This document shows, in pieces, positions 1 through 13,000 of a stretch of DNA of 64,000 nucleotides. Position 1 is the stretch's first letter. Each line of letters starts with the position of its first letter. Position numbers and translations under genes: made by a program. The notes under the pieces are model-generated. The model saw only the letters and a program-made list of their open reading frames with translations. It had not been told where the DNA came from and ran no database searches. The DNA comes from Aurelia coerulea (taxonomy: Eukaryota; Cnidaria; Scyphozoa; Semaeostomeae; Ulmaridae): assembly GCA_039566865.1 (NCBI GenBank), contig CM076960.1:14546501-14610500 (forward strand), in the 5' to 3' direction.

Positions 1-290
1 TTCTTGCGACGCTTGTTTTTGAGTCGTTACGGCCCCAAACTGACATCTAATATTAGAAATTCTCCAGTAAAGCATTTATCGTTCTTCTTCTGTTCGTTTT
101 TTTTTCTGTTTTTTAAACTGTCTGTAGCAATTATTAAAATTGTATGTAGTTTTACTCTTATTCTTTATTTAACCGCCATGAGATAGTCAAAGTCTATTGT
201 TCCTCATGGTATATTTCTTGTGGTATTATTAAGTAGTTTGTAGGTAGAGTAATCCATAACATGTATTGTAAATCTTTAAAGGTACGCAAA
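1..290 (+). mobile_element. LINE family A, 3' end
   Basis: Matches the 3' ends at 52500-52740 and 55780-56035: ACATCTAAT, then CATGAGATAG and TAACATGTATTGTAAAT. There is no coding sequence here; it is the untranslated tail of a 5'-truncated non-LTR element. Confidence 0.75.
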
Positions 291-332
291 AATGAATAAA
301 TGATTAAAAATGAAATGAAAATCTTCACATAC

Positions 333-1005
333 CTGGCAACCAAACAATGCCACAGTCATGAAACATTTCCAACATTTTGTCATAACTGTCTCTATCGATA
401 GGCCCACAAGTTGACTCTAATTTTCCGTGCAATTCACCCCTCGTCATACTGAAGACTGAGATATCACTGAAGACGATATCATGAATATGCTTTTCACAGT
501 GCAGCCATTTGATCAGCATGTCACGGCATTCACTAACAAGATTACATGATTGCTGAGTTAAGTATTGAATCTCTTGTTTCAGGGCATTCACTCGTTCGTC
601 ATTAGGCCCTTTACTGTTATCGATTGGAAATATAATAATATCTTCTTTGTTGAAAACAAAATAACTCATGTATTTGTCGTAAAATTCTGCATCAACGTCT
701 TCATTCGCCTTTGTCAGGAGTTCTGGGTCAACATTGTCTGCATGTGTTCCAACTATAAGCACGGCTGGTTCATGAGCTTTGTGCGCTGCGATGGAGTTTA
801 GCCAGAAACGCAATTCATCTTTGGCTCTGTCCGCATTCTTCATGTATTCTTCCAAATTAAAACACAACAAATAAATAGCTTTGGCATTTAAGAAAATGTG
901 ATGCATCGATTGATACAAATCATGTCCAGCAAAATCCCAAATGCTGATTTTAAATTGCTCTTCGTCAGTTGGGCCAGAACGACACTCTAGGGTCTCGAAG
1001 ATTCT
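333..1005 (-). CDS. Roco gene exon 7: Roc G3 to G5 region
   Basis: Residues 443-666. It holds DFAGH (G3), the THAD guanine-specificity motif (G4) and the end of Roc, then the start of the region that would lead into COR. The donor is GTATGT at 332. A stretch of AT-rich intron and a LINE 3' end follow to the window edge. Confidence 0.92.
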
Positions 1006-4000
1006 CTGAAAAAACAATTTGTTTTTCATATTCAACATGTACGTTCACAATTGAAAAGCACATGAAAGGGCTTTCAGAAAATCACGATCTCATTTGCATC
1101 AGACCTTTCGTTCCAGAGAAATTTAAATGTTTCGACCGGTAGCCTCCTTTTGGTACACCCTGTATAACAGTCTCTCTTTGCCTGAAAATCATTTTATTCA
1201 ATAACCATAATCATAACCGTAACTCAGTTCATTCAGTAACCATGGCAAGGACGATACCCCTGGGAGCAGAAGATAATGCTCATCCAGAGACAATTACGTC
1301 AAGAACATGCAATCAAATTATATAAACCTGAATATACCAGGTGTCCCCAAAAAATGTAACAGATTTGATCGGGGCTAGCGATAAGAATATAAGTCGAATC
1401 GATCCCTCATAAGTTTTGAAGTACTCTTCGATAGTTAACTTGGAGATTAAAACCTTGTTTGTTGATATGGTGCATCAAGAATTGGAATATTAATCTTGAA
1501 AGATTTTCAAGCGGTTCTTGAACCTCCGAGCTTTTGGGTTTTGGCCTAAACAGCACGTCTGGTCGGAATAATGTTGTTCAATTAAACAGAAACGGGAGGG
1601 ATAGACCCTTCAATTGACCTCAATTCGCATCCGATAATGATCAGTATTTTGCTATGGTAATCTGTGAAACCTAACAAGCGTGTATAATTTTCATCCTGGT
1701 TCTTCTGTCTCTCGTGTAAACGCAAAAAGAAAAACTAGGCGAGACAGCCCTGCTAAGGTGATATAAGAAGGGATCATGTAAACAGGCCCTTAATATGAGC
1801 GTCATTACAATCATTCTTGAGAAAAAAGAAAAGAAATCTTACTTGAAACAGACTTTACCTTTTTCAGCGGCTCTTCAATTGAAGCAGTAAGAGACTCTTC
1901 TCCTTTAACAATGCTGGGTTCTTGATTTTGGGAATCTGCAATGGAAAGGTTGCTGAAACTTTCTGGTAAACTGTCTTGTTTTTGGGTTGCGCTCTCCATA
2001 GTTTCTACCAAACGCAGCACGACATTCTTCGCAACAGCCTCGTCGAATTTCCATCCTCTGTCACTGACCTCTTGCCAAGAATGGTTCACATTTACAGTTT
2101 CTACAAACGAGCTGTCGATCCCTACAAAAGAAATGAAAATCGAGAAGTGGGATGGATCATGTGATCGGAAGCAATCTCGCATCAGAAAGTAATAAACTGT
2201 GCAGAGCACAGAGAGCCTCGATGCGGAGAGGAGGCGAGGAAGAAATGAAAATTGAGGGCAGTCCCAAAACATATCGGTAACACAACTACCTATGCACAAT
2301 TCACAGCGGGAAAAGACAACGTCATCGAGTTCCCATTGCGAATGGTGCTAACAATTATATAAAATACAACGTTCTTAATCAAAAGCTAAAATAAAAGAAA
2401 ATAAAATAAAGAAACATAAAGACAAATGTGTGATCGCTGAAGTATAAGTGCATATGCAGCGAAAACCCCGACCCCTAAATGCTACCAACCCGCAAACCAC
2501 CACTGAAAAGAGCAACGGCAGCGCCCAGACCCCGGCTGACATTTTTTTCCTCCAGAATGAAATGAAGGACCTCCCATCCCTTCAAAAAGCCCAAGTCACT
2601 TGGGAGACTTGTACTTGTCACAGTAAATAATACACAAGTACAGTTTTTAAGGGTATCGGGTTTCGTATGCACATATATTGCCATCATGGGGACGAAAGTC
2701 TTTAGCATTTGCTTAACAATTCTTTTCAGCCAATAGACCTTTTAGCTTTTCTACAAAAGAGCCTGGATCAAGCGTTATTTTTACACATTTTTATACGCGA
2801 GGTTCGATCGATTGGCGTTAGAGCTTAAAGGGTTCGTGCAAGGTTAAAAGCTTGCATTTGCAGAGAGCAGAAAATCTAAAAATACTACCCCATTAAAATC
2901 GAAGTTGCACACAATGTCAACGAATGGTAGCCTAAGAATGAGATTTTTATCTTGCTAAGAAACAATACTCTGTCTGAGTTATTTCTTTTCTTTATTTAAA
3001 GAGGAGCCTATTTACCATTGCACACTTGCTTTAAGTGGAGAGAACACATAACTTTAGCTGTAGGTAAGATTTCCAGAGCAATGGGCATGCTTAGATATGC
3101 TACAAATATCTCCCATTGGAAATAGTAAAAAACATGTATACAAGTATAGTTGAACCGCATTTCAGAAACTGCTGCTTGGTGTGGGGTTGTTGTGGAGAAA
3201 CCCTGCTCGATAAGCTGCAAAAGCTGCAAAACCGTGCCGCACGAATCGTTGCTAACAGCTCATATGATGCATCATCTCTTCCTTTGATAGGAAGGCTAGG
3301 GTGGTTAACTATAAAAGAAATGATAGAATTTGAAATTGCAACTATGGTTTACAAGTCTATCCATGGTTTAGCTCCTGAATATATGCAGCTAATGTTTATA
3401 AAACTGTCGGAAAACAATTCACGGTCTCTCCGTAATACATTTCATTTTCATTCATTTTCATTTCAATTCTTTAAGCACGGTAACCCCGTCAATCGATAGA
3501 TTGCTTTTCAGTTAAAAATAAATACAAAGTAAAACCCCAATTTAATTACAATAATGAATAAATGAATAAATAAATAAATAAACTATTTTTTAAAGCTTCT
3601 TTAAATGCTTTCAATGAGGATGCCTGCTTGACTTCACAACCCAAGAGGTTCCAAACTCCAGCACCACGATATGAGAAAGCTCGCTGACCATTACTTGTTC
3701 TCATTAGTGGGACTTGAAGATCAGTTGCGGTGTTTCTCAAATTTTTCCTACTGCATGTCGAATTTTTAATGAACATTTCTGACAGGTACCGACACGGATC
3801 TCAGAATACCTCGCTTTACAACCTCTTACGGGCAACGTAGTTTCTCATATCGAGGTGTGACTGTGTGGAATAAACAAAGCACAGAAATAAAAAATGCCCC
3901 TTCACTGGCCACTTTCAAAAATTTGCTGAAACAAGCTTTGAAGATTCAAAAGGTGTGAAAGTTCTTGTACAGCATCAAACTTTTCTTTTCTAACCAGAAC

Positions 4001-7000
4001 ATATTTGTATATAAATGTTTATATTTCTTTGTAATAAAGGTTGCTTTGTAATTTATTCATGAAATTAGGTTAGTTAGGTTTTTAAGCAGGGCACATTGAA
4101 AATCAGTGTATTTAATTCTACTGAATGTATAACCCTGATGAAATGAATAAAAATGAAATGAAATGAAATAAAGAGCTTCGATCACTATTGTGCACATTAG
4201 AATATTCTACAAATTGTACCAAAATATCCTTCGATTATGATTCTTTTCAGAATAGCTAAAAGGTCCATGAGGCAAACGAATTTTCATGAAATTGACTTTG
4301 ACTACGTTTTCTTTGCCTGTAAAAATGCGAGAAAATGTCACAAAAATACCTATCAACAGCATAGGTTCCAAATCTTTAAATCGGCATAAAAAGGTGGGTG
4401 TAAAATTCTAGGACCAATTTCGTCTAGTTGAATGGCTTGAGAGACTTTAGCTACTTACATATAATTCTACCGTTGGACTTTCAAGAAATTTTGACTATTT
4501 TCTTAAATTACAGCGTATTTCATATTCTAACTCATTTGATGATGTGACGTCATCAAATTTCTACATCATAAACCAGCAGAGTGATACACTTTTGCTTGAC
4601 ATCCATAAACTATGGTTTTCTTCAAAGTTATTTCACCTTGCGTCAAGCAGTTTAGAAATGGCAATGGTTTTAAGTTTTTTTGAAAATGTTTCTTGAAATG
4701 TTGAAAAAGAAGAAAAAGATTCTAAATCTGAAAATATCGAAGATTTCTAAAAAGTCCAATGGTAGAATTATAGCAAAAGAGCTGAAGTTTCTTTGAAGCC
4801 AATCAGTTCAAAGAAACAGGTCATTAAATTTTACACCAACCTTTTAAAGCTCTCGAACCTATGCTCCTATCAAGCAAATCTTGATATCAAGCAAAAGTTT
4901 TTCAGCTATCAAGTTAAATTCAATTCATTCAAATCCATTCAGTACTTTAGGTATTTCTAGACTTATTACATGAGTCCTTGTTTTAGCTCCATTCCCCCCA
5001 ACGATATCCCCCCTACAATACCCATGACTATAACAGTAAATAATAATTCAATTCAATGTAGCAAAACTTAGACGAATATCATCAGTTTAAGGCAATACAT
5101 TTTTGAAAGGGCAAAACTATCTTTGAAAAATAATTATGAATCATTATGGCTAAAAAAAAGGGTTTTTCAATGATCATTTCGAAGTGTAGCTCTATGCAAT
5201 TTATCATAATTGCCATCTTTGTTGAAAACAATTTTGCCTTCGATAAGAAAAAAGTAAATTTTAAAATATTTTGGGAGATAATAAAGCAAATTTCGCGGAT
5301 TTTTCAAACGTGGAAACTTTCTCTTACCGTCCTAGCACAGTAGCACGCTACTGCGATAGCTATTAAACGAAAGTTTACTGAAAGAAAAGACCCCGGGGGT
5401 ACTGGGGATGTGCCACATCGCCAGCGGGAAGGGAACAATTTTCACGACTTGATTATAAAAAGCGGTCTCGATATTCGCAATGTTCGTATAAAAAACTGTA
5501 TCCATTTTTGTGATTTTGGCGCAAGGAACAAATGAATAGGTTATTTTTGAAACATTTTTATGAGGTCGGGTGTAAATTGTTACAATGTTACAATGTCAAA
5601 ATGTTACAATATTCAGGTTTTTAAGCAGGGTGGCACGTCCCCATCCAAAACAAACCAAAATATGGTCAATTGTCCCCATTCAGGGAAAATTCCTTATTTA
5701 ACTTTAACTGACTCTAAAGGTCATTTAAAAAACTGGTCTGTTTGTAGTGTAGTTAATAGTGTCTTAAGTAGTTCGCGTTGTAAAACTTTACATTGAATGC
5801 ATAAAAAATACCTTACCCTCAGTTATGTGCCTTTCAGGATCAAAATCCTTTCCACCAAGTGTTCTAACGAGGCTCGATTTTCCAGCTCCAACATGCCCAA
5901 GAACCAATATATTTGCATGTGTCACACGCTCCTTCCCATGGTCCAGTACATCACGATAAATCTTCTTTGTGTTTTTGTGACTCATTAACATCTCAAAGGC
6001 TAAAACATGAAAAATAAAACAATAAAACAATTTCCGTTTGAAAAAATACTGCCTCCTGAATGTCAAAGCAATAATATTGAAAAATGTCTTGTTTGATTAA
6101 CACTATGTTCAATTAGATTCAGTAATTTAGCCAGCTTAGATCGGTCATTCCTTCCCGTTGATATGGAAGATTTTCTGCAGAAAGCCCCTTCCAAAAAAAA
6201 GTTTCCTTGATTTCATTCCAAACAACAACACATATTTTGTCCTATTGGGAAAACTGAATTCCCCGGAATAAGTTCTTTACACTTAGAGGGAATTCTTGAG
6301 GGGCGACTCAGGGAGGTTCTTGCATCCTCCCAAGAGGACAGCACGTGCTGAAGCGTGTTTAAGTCATTGCTGTAAGATCAAAATAACGGGGAAATTTGTT
6401 CGTGATTTTAGCATTGTTTTTAATGTTTTTCGAAGGGACTTTCTTGAGAAAATCACTTGTAAAATCTGAACGGAGTGACCCATTTTAAACAAATAATGTT
6501 GAAAATATATTTGAACATGTGCATTGTTAAATGGTTTATTGCCAACATCATTGCCTTGATACCCAGGGAGCAGTAGCCTTTGAAACGAGAATTATTTTTA
6601 TTGAATCATCTCTCACCCGGTAGAATCAACGGTGAATCCTCCCAGCTACAAGCATCAAATCTTCAAAAAGACACATGGCTGTGACTTCCTTCTTTGGACT
6701 GAAAGGCTTGAACAAATATGAAGCTAATTTAAGGTAACTCTGCTTTCCGCTCTAGTGCACAGCGAGATGCCGTTTCGCAAAACCACTCTCCTCAGAAAAC
6801 AGTTAATTTCTCCAATATTATTCGGTCTATCGAAAAGCGGTAAAAAGGATGTTGTTCTGTATAATCTGGGCAATCGAAAGATGTATAAATCGCAATGTTT
6901 CCGTCAACCCTGGCTTCGCAAATCCTTGCTCAAATCTTTCTGCTGATTTCAGAAATGTGGACTTACCTCCAAAACTACTCGAAAAAGTTTCGATTTTGTT

Positions 7001-10000
7001 TTGCTCCATCTTTAGCTAAGTAGTTGATCTACAACTTTGCCAAGTCTGATTGAAAAAGCTAGGCTAGATTTCCTGCAATCGAATTTTACATTTCTGTTTA
7101 CTTTTCGACATCGAAGGGGAAAAGTGTTGGTCAACAGTTTAGCCCATGCAGAACGATTTGAACGCCCGTAGAATGTTTTTGCAAAAAAATTAGTTCTTGA
7201 TCTAAGATCTATGCTCATTGTGGACTCTAAAAGAAATTGATAATCTATGAATGCTTACGAAAGTCTCGAAAGACACCCAAAGCATGGTTTCGTGAAGCTG
7301 CTGGTAAAAATCAGTAATTTTTAATCAATAGATGCAACTGATACTTTTACAAGCGCACTAAGGAAGTCTTTTGAGACCTGCGTATGGTATTCCCAAAAGA
7401 TGACGTTCTTTTGTTTGCCAATGGAAAAACTTCTGAAAGTTACTTCAAGCCTGAGCTTTTGCAAGCGTGCTTCATAGCATGGTAATCCGTTGACCAATGT
7501 TTCTCCCTTTCGCTGTCGAAAAGTAAACAGAAATACGAAATTCGATTGCAGAAAATCTAGCCTATCTTTTTCAATCAGACTTGGCAAAGTTGTAGATCAA
7601 CAACCTAGCTAAAGATGGAACGAAAAAAAATCGAACATTTTTCGAGTAGTTTTGGAGATAAATGCACTTTTCTGAAATTAGCAAAAAGACTTGAACTAGG
7701 ATTTGCCAAACCAGGGTTGACGGAAACATTGCGATTTATACATCTTTCGATTGCCCAGATTATACAGAACAACATCCTTTTTACCGCTTTTCGATAGGCC
7801 CAATAATATTGGAGAAATTAACCGTTTTCTGAGGAGAGTGGTTTTGCGAAACCGCATTTCGCTGTGCACTAGAGCGGAAAGCAGAGTTACCTTAAGGGAA
7901 GAAACTTTTGCAGGAAAAAATGTTGCGTTTGTTACGTTTTGGCCGAAATTCGCGAAAGTTTATTCCGAGGAATTTCCTACAATGTGAAATTCACAAAAGT
8001 ACCTTCCCGCCCAATTTCCTAAAATCTCGAATCAAATATCGAATCGAATCAAGTGTTTTCTGCTGAAAGTGATATAATTAAGTAAAGATATACAGCAATA
8101 AAGTAAAGTAATAATACATACCGGGTGAGTCAACAGAAAGAATCCCTGTTTGAAAAAGCATCATTCCCTGAATATCAAGATGATGATATTGGGAAACATA
8201 ACATTTAACAGCAGACATGTTCAAGTGGACCTCAATATTTACCTGAGTGAAATCGGCCACTCCATTCTGAAGTTATGAGGGATTTTCTCCAGAAAGCACT
8301 TTCGAGAAATCTTCAAAACAGGCTCAAATCAACGACCAACGTTTCCCGAGCTTTCTGCCTTATCCCAATGAGTTCAAAACATTCTGACATGTTTTATCCT
8401 CTTGGGAAGATGAAATCGTCCGTCCGGAATAGTGTTGTTTTGCCCCCTTGGATGACATTTTCATCTCCCAAAGGGATAAAACGTGCCAAAGCATGTACAA
8501 GTCATTGCTATAAGGCAGACATACGAGAAATTTGGTCGTGACTTTATGCAGTTTTTGGACGTTTCTTGGAGGGGCTTCCTCCAGAAAATCTCTTATAATT
8601 TCAGAGCGGAGTGGCCGATTTCAGGCAGGTAAAATTTCAGAATATATTTTAACATGTTCACTATTGAATGACACATTTGCCAAAATTATTGTCTTGATAT
8701 CGAGGGATCTGTGGTCTTTCAAACAGGGATTCTTTTTTTACTCACCCGGTGTAATCAAGTAGCCATATTCCTCTTCTCATCATTTTGGTGCATGTGTTAA
8801 AAGAATGCAAGGAAATTCATTATGATCTTGTTTAACAAAAACCCTTTCAAGCTATGCTTAGGCATCGTGGAAGATTCTGAAGAGTCATCGAATAGTCGAC
8901 GAGCATTTGAGATATTATAAAATTTGATAATAAACCTAATTCACCAAAGTTTGTCCCCTCAAAATTTCCCATTTTTGCCGATTCTCGAGGTTGCATCAAA
9001 AAAGTTCACGTTTTTTTAACGCGTAAAAGTTTCTTCTGGCAAAAGTCCCTTCCCTTAAAGTACTTTGCTACAATTCTACCATTAGACTAGACTGATTACT
9101 TGCGATTAAGTCCTAGTAATCGCTACCACCCACCCACCCTACTTTCTCATATTTGAAATCTTCAACATTTTCAGAATTAAAGGGATTTTCTTCTTTTTCG
9201 AGAATTCAAAAACGTTTTGGAAAAAATAATAATGATTGGTAAACTTTTTGTGGAGATATGGAATAATTTTCAAGAAAACGATAGTTTTTGCATGTCTACC
9301 GTATACACAGATACCTCGAGCTTTTGCGACTCTTTCTTCCTCCTGTGACATCTTCTTTACTTCAGGTGAACTTGGATGTTTGTATGAAAGCGTCGAGTCT
9401 GCAGTATCAAATAAAAAGGCGAGTTAGAGAAAACAGTTATCAAATTCATAGTAAAAGCAACATGAGACCCATGACCCTTGATTCCATGGTTTTCGGCAAG
9501 TCACTGAAGAGAGCATTAGATTGCAACCTCGTACCCCAGTGACAATGAAGGTTTTCCGTAAATTGCAACGCCTACATTGACCCAGGAGCCTGTTAGGCTA
9601 TTCTGCAATTTGATTGGCTCTTTTCGAAGCAAAAGAAGTTTCTCACCTTCGAAACTTGGCGTTCAGTCGAAATGAAGAATATTCGAATGGCCTTGGTTAC
9701 AATGAGTGGTGTTCGAACCATGGAATACACATTTCGAAATGACGAATATGGGATTCGAATATGGAATTCAAAATTTGCCAAAAATTGGCAACCGGTCCCA
9801 AGGGTATCTGTTGAGGTCTAGCCTCCTATTTACAACAACAGATACCCTTGGGAACGAGGTTGCATAAGACTGATGATATTCGTCTAAGCTTTGCTCCATT
9901 GAATTGAATTATTTTTTACTGTTATAGTGCTAAACCTTCATTGAAGCGGAATAGGTATTGTAGGGGGGGGGGTATCGTTGGGGGGAATGGAGCGAAAACA

Positions 10001-13000
10001 AGGACTCATGTAGTAAGCCTAAGTAAGATAGCAGAGGGCATCGAATCTTTGCAAAACTGTAAAATATGGTCGTATAAAAGGTTATTGCCTTATTCTTTCA
10101 AGTGAATTGATTGAATGGAACTTTAGGTAATTCCCTACAATCCTAGAGAGAATATTTTTGCTGTCATCATCTTCACAATTACAGCATTTTTAAAATGTCT
10201 TGGTTTTGAAGTTCGACGTCAGCAAGTTGCTAATCATAAACCATAATAGCTTTAGACTTTTACTTGCTACCATCTTGTAGATCTTCGAAAACTGACTATT
10301 TCTTGTACAGTATTGGTCATATTGATTTTCCTCGATCAGTTTAGAATTTATGGTGCTTTCAATTTTGGCCAAAGCTTCAGATACCCCCTCCCGTACATTT
10401 TTTCAGAAAATCAAAACGTTGTAGTTCCAAGGATAACCATGATATCAAAATGCTTCTCTATGATTATGGCAGATTATGTAAAGGTCCCTTCAAGCAGTGC
10501 ATCTGAAACACTGAGGCAATAGAATTTTAAACATTTGTGCTACTGAAGTGGCCCCTGGAGGGTGGTATTTTGAGCCAAATAACACAAAAAACATAAAAGT
10601 GTGTTTCAAACAATGGTACATATCAAAAGGTATGAAATTACCGAAATAATACCTCTTGAACAAGAATTCTCAAGAATTTGCTAACAATTCTCAGTCAAAA
10701 ACACAATGTTAATGAAAGTAACTAATGCTTGCACTGTTCAGGGTGAGTAAAGTAAACAACCCGCATTTGAAAAGCCACTACTCCCTGGATATCAATACAA
10801 TGATGTCAGCAAAACTATCATTTAATGGTAGACAAGTTCAAATCCATGTTAAGATTTACTTGACTGAAATCAGCCACTCCGTTCTAAAATTATGAGGCAT
10901 CTTTTTGAGAAAGTCCCTTCATAAAACCCTCAAAGCAAGCCCAAAATCACGACCAAATTTTCCTAATATTCCTGCCGTACACGGGCCTTACAGCAATGAA
11001 TCCTACATGCTTTAGCACGTGCCATCCTCTTGGGAGGAGACACCCAGAATAATATGCTCCCAGGGATGACACTTGCATCTCCCCAAAGGGATAACGCGAG
11101 CAAAAGCACGTAAGAGCCATTGTTGTCAAGAGGAAATTTGGTCGTGATCTAAATGTTTCTTGGAGGCTTTCTTGGGAAAATCCCTCATAATTTCATAACG
11201 GAGAGGCGGATTTCACTCAGGTAAATTTTGAAATGAATTTGAACATGTCCACCCCTGAATAATATATTTTCCAATATTATTGTCTTGATATCCAGGGAGT
11301 AGTGGTCATGCGAACGGGGATCGTTGTCAGAACTCACCCGGTATTTATGATTTTAAATTCTTTGCGTATTCTGCTTTTAGATTGACTAAGAGAATGACTG
11401 AACTAACTTGCATTGTTGAATGGTTTATCTTCTTTGGTTGATGATTGTGTTGAAGATTGTGTTGTGTTTTGAGGTGACTGTGTGTACTCTTCATATTGTT
11501 CGGTAAATTTAACTGCAAGGTCTTGATTTATAACATCTGCTACCCGTAGTACTCCTTCAACCGCTGCAAATACAACAAAATTGAGAGTACCTCAAATCCG
11601 CACAGGTTCCAAATCTTTAACTCGGCGTAAAAAGGTGGGTGTAAAATTCAATGACCTATTTCTTCTGATTGAATGGCTTGAAAGAAACTTTAAATAGTTA
11701 TCTATAATTCTACCGTTGGATTTTCCAGAAATCTTGAACATTTTTCGAAATTACATCATATCTTACATTTCAACTCATTTGAGGAAATGATGTCATCAAA
11801 TTTCTAACTCATAAACCAGATGAGTGACAGACTTTTGCTTGATATCATATTGTAGGCATTCATAAACTATGGTTTTCTTCGAAATTACTTCATGTTGCGT
11901 CAAACAGTTTAGAAATTAAGATGGTTTTAAGTTTTTTTGAAAATTTTTCTTGAATTCTTGAAAAGGAAGAAAAACACTCTAATTTTGAAAATATTGAAGA
12001 TTTCAGAAAAGTCCAACGGTAGATTTAAAGAGAAATAGCTAAAGTTTCTTTTAAGTCATTCAGTTCAAAGAAATAGGTCACTAAATTTTACACCAGCCTT
12101 TTTAAAGATTTGGAGCCTATGCTGCTCAAATAAATGATATTGCGAATCCAGAACGACCTGACAGCATTGCACAGTGCATTGAGTGGTGGGAGCTTTGGAG
12201 GGGGATCAGTGGTGGTAGCAATTGCTGTCGTTATCGTTCTCTGGTCCACGGTTCCTATCGTTTGGGATCATGCACATATGCTGGTATGTCACCCAATGTG
12301 AAAACAGAAACAGCATTTATCAGTATTTAATCATATGCACAATGGCCACGATTTTCTCAAGGCTATGACTCAAACTCATTTTCTGTCACATGAAAACATT
12401 TGAACTTTTTTTAAAGTTCAGGATAAGTACTTTGATTTCACCACAGGAAAAATCTGAATATAAAGGTAAAATGGGGTAGAGAATGAAGAAGTTTGTCTAA
12501 CTTACTCTCATAAACAAAGATGCTTTCCAAAATTTCTCTTTTTGTCAGTGCATTTGCCATGTCAAAAGCTGTCTGGCCTTTGTTATTTGGTAAAAAAAAA
12601 TTCCCTCCATATTTCAAAAGAAGCAGTGCGATCTTCCATATCCCTCTTTCTGCAGCAAGGTGAAGTGGTGTTGAGCCAGATTCATCTTGCAGGTTTGGAT
12701 CAGCTCCCCACTTTAGTAGTTTTATGACACATAAGTAGAAATCGTTCATAACAACACAGTGTAGAGGGGAATAACCAACATTGCTTGCACTGGCTGGATT
12801 TGATATAAAATGTGAACGGCATCTTTTGGTTAAGTCGTCAGTGGAACGAACAAGTTGCTCCAGTTTAGAATCATCACCTTGGCATGCACAGTTATGAAGG
12901 CTAGATATATGAATATCATATGTCTCTAGATGAGTGATCAATTCTCTAGTTGAAGCAAATTCTAGACTACATGACTCACACCATAAAGGAATACTTGCTG

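Larger units (their letters stand above)
2732..4267. mobile_element. Short AATAGACC MITE split by later insertions
   Basis: Bases 2732-2811 match the first part of the 109-bp element at 26434-26542 (reverse sense). Bases 4240-4267 match its other end. The 1.4 kb between is LINE sequence and unassigned DNA. Confidence 0.55.

Noticed and set aside
6755..7987. Several ORFs on both strands with similar proteins
   Set aside because: Mirror images produced by the palindromic TTAAGGTAAC element.
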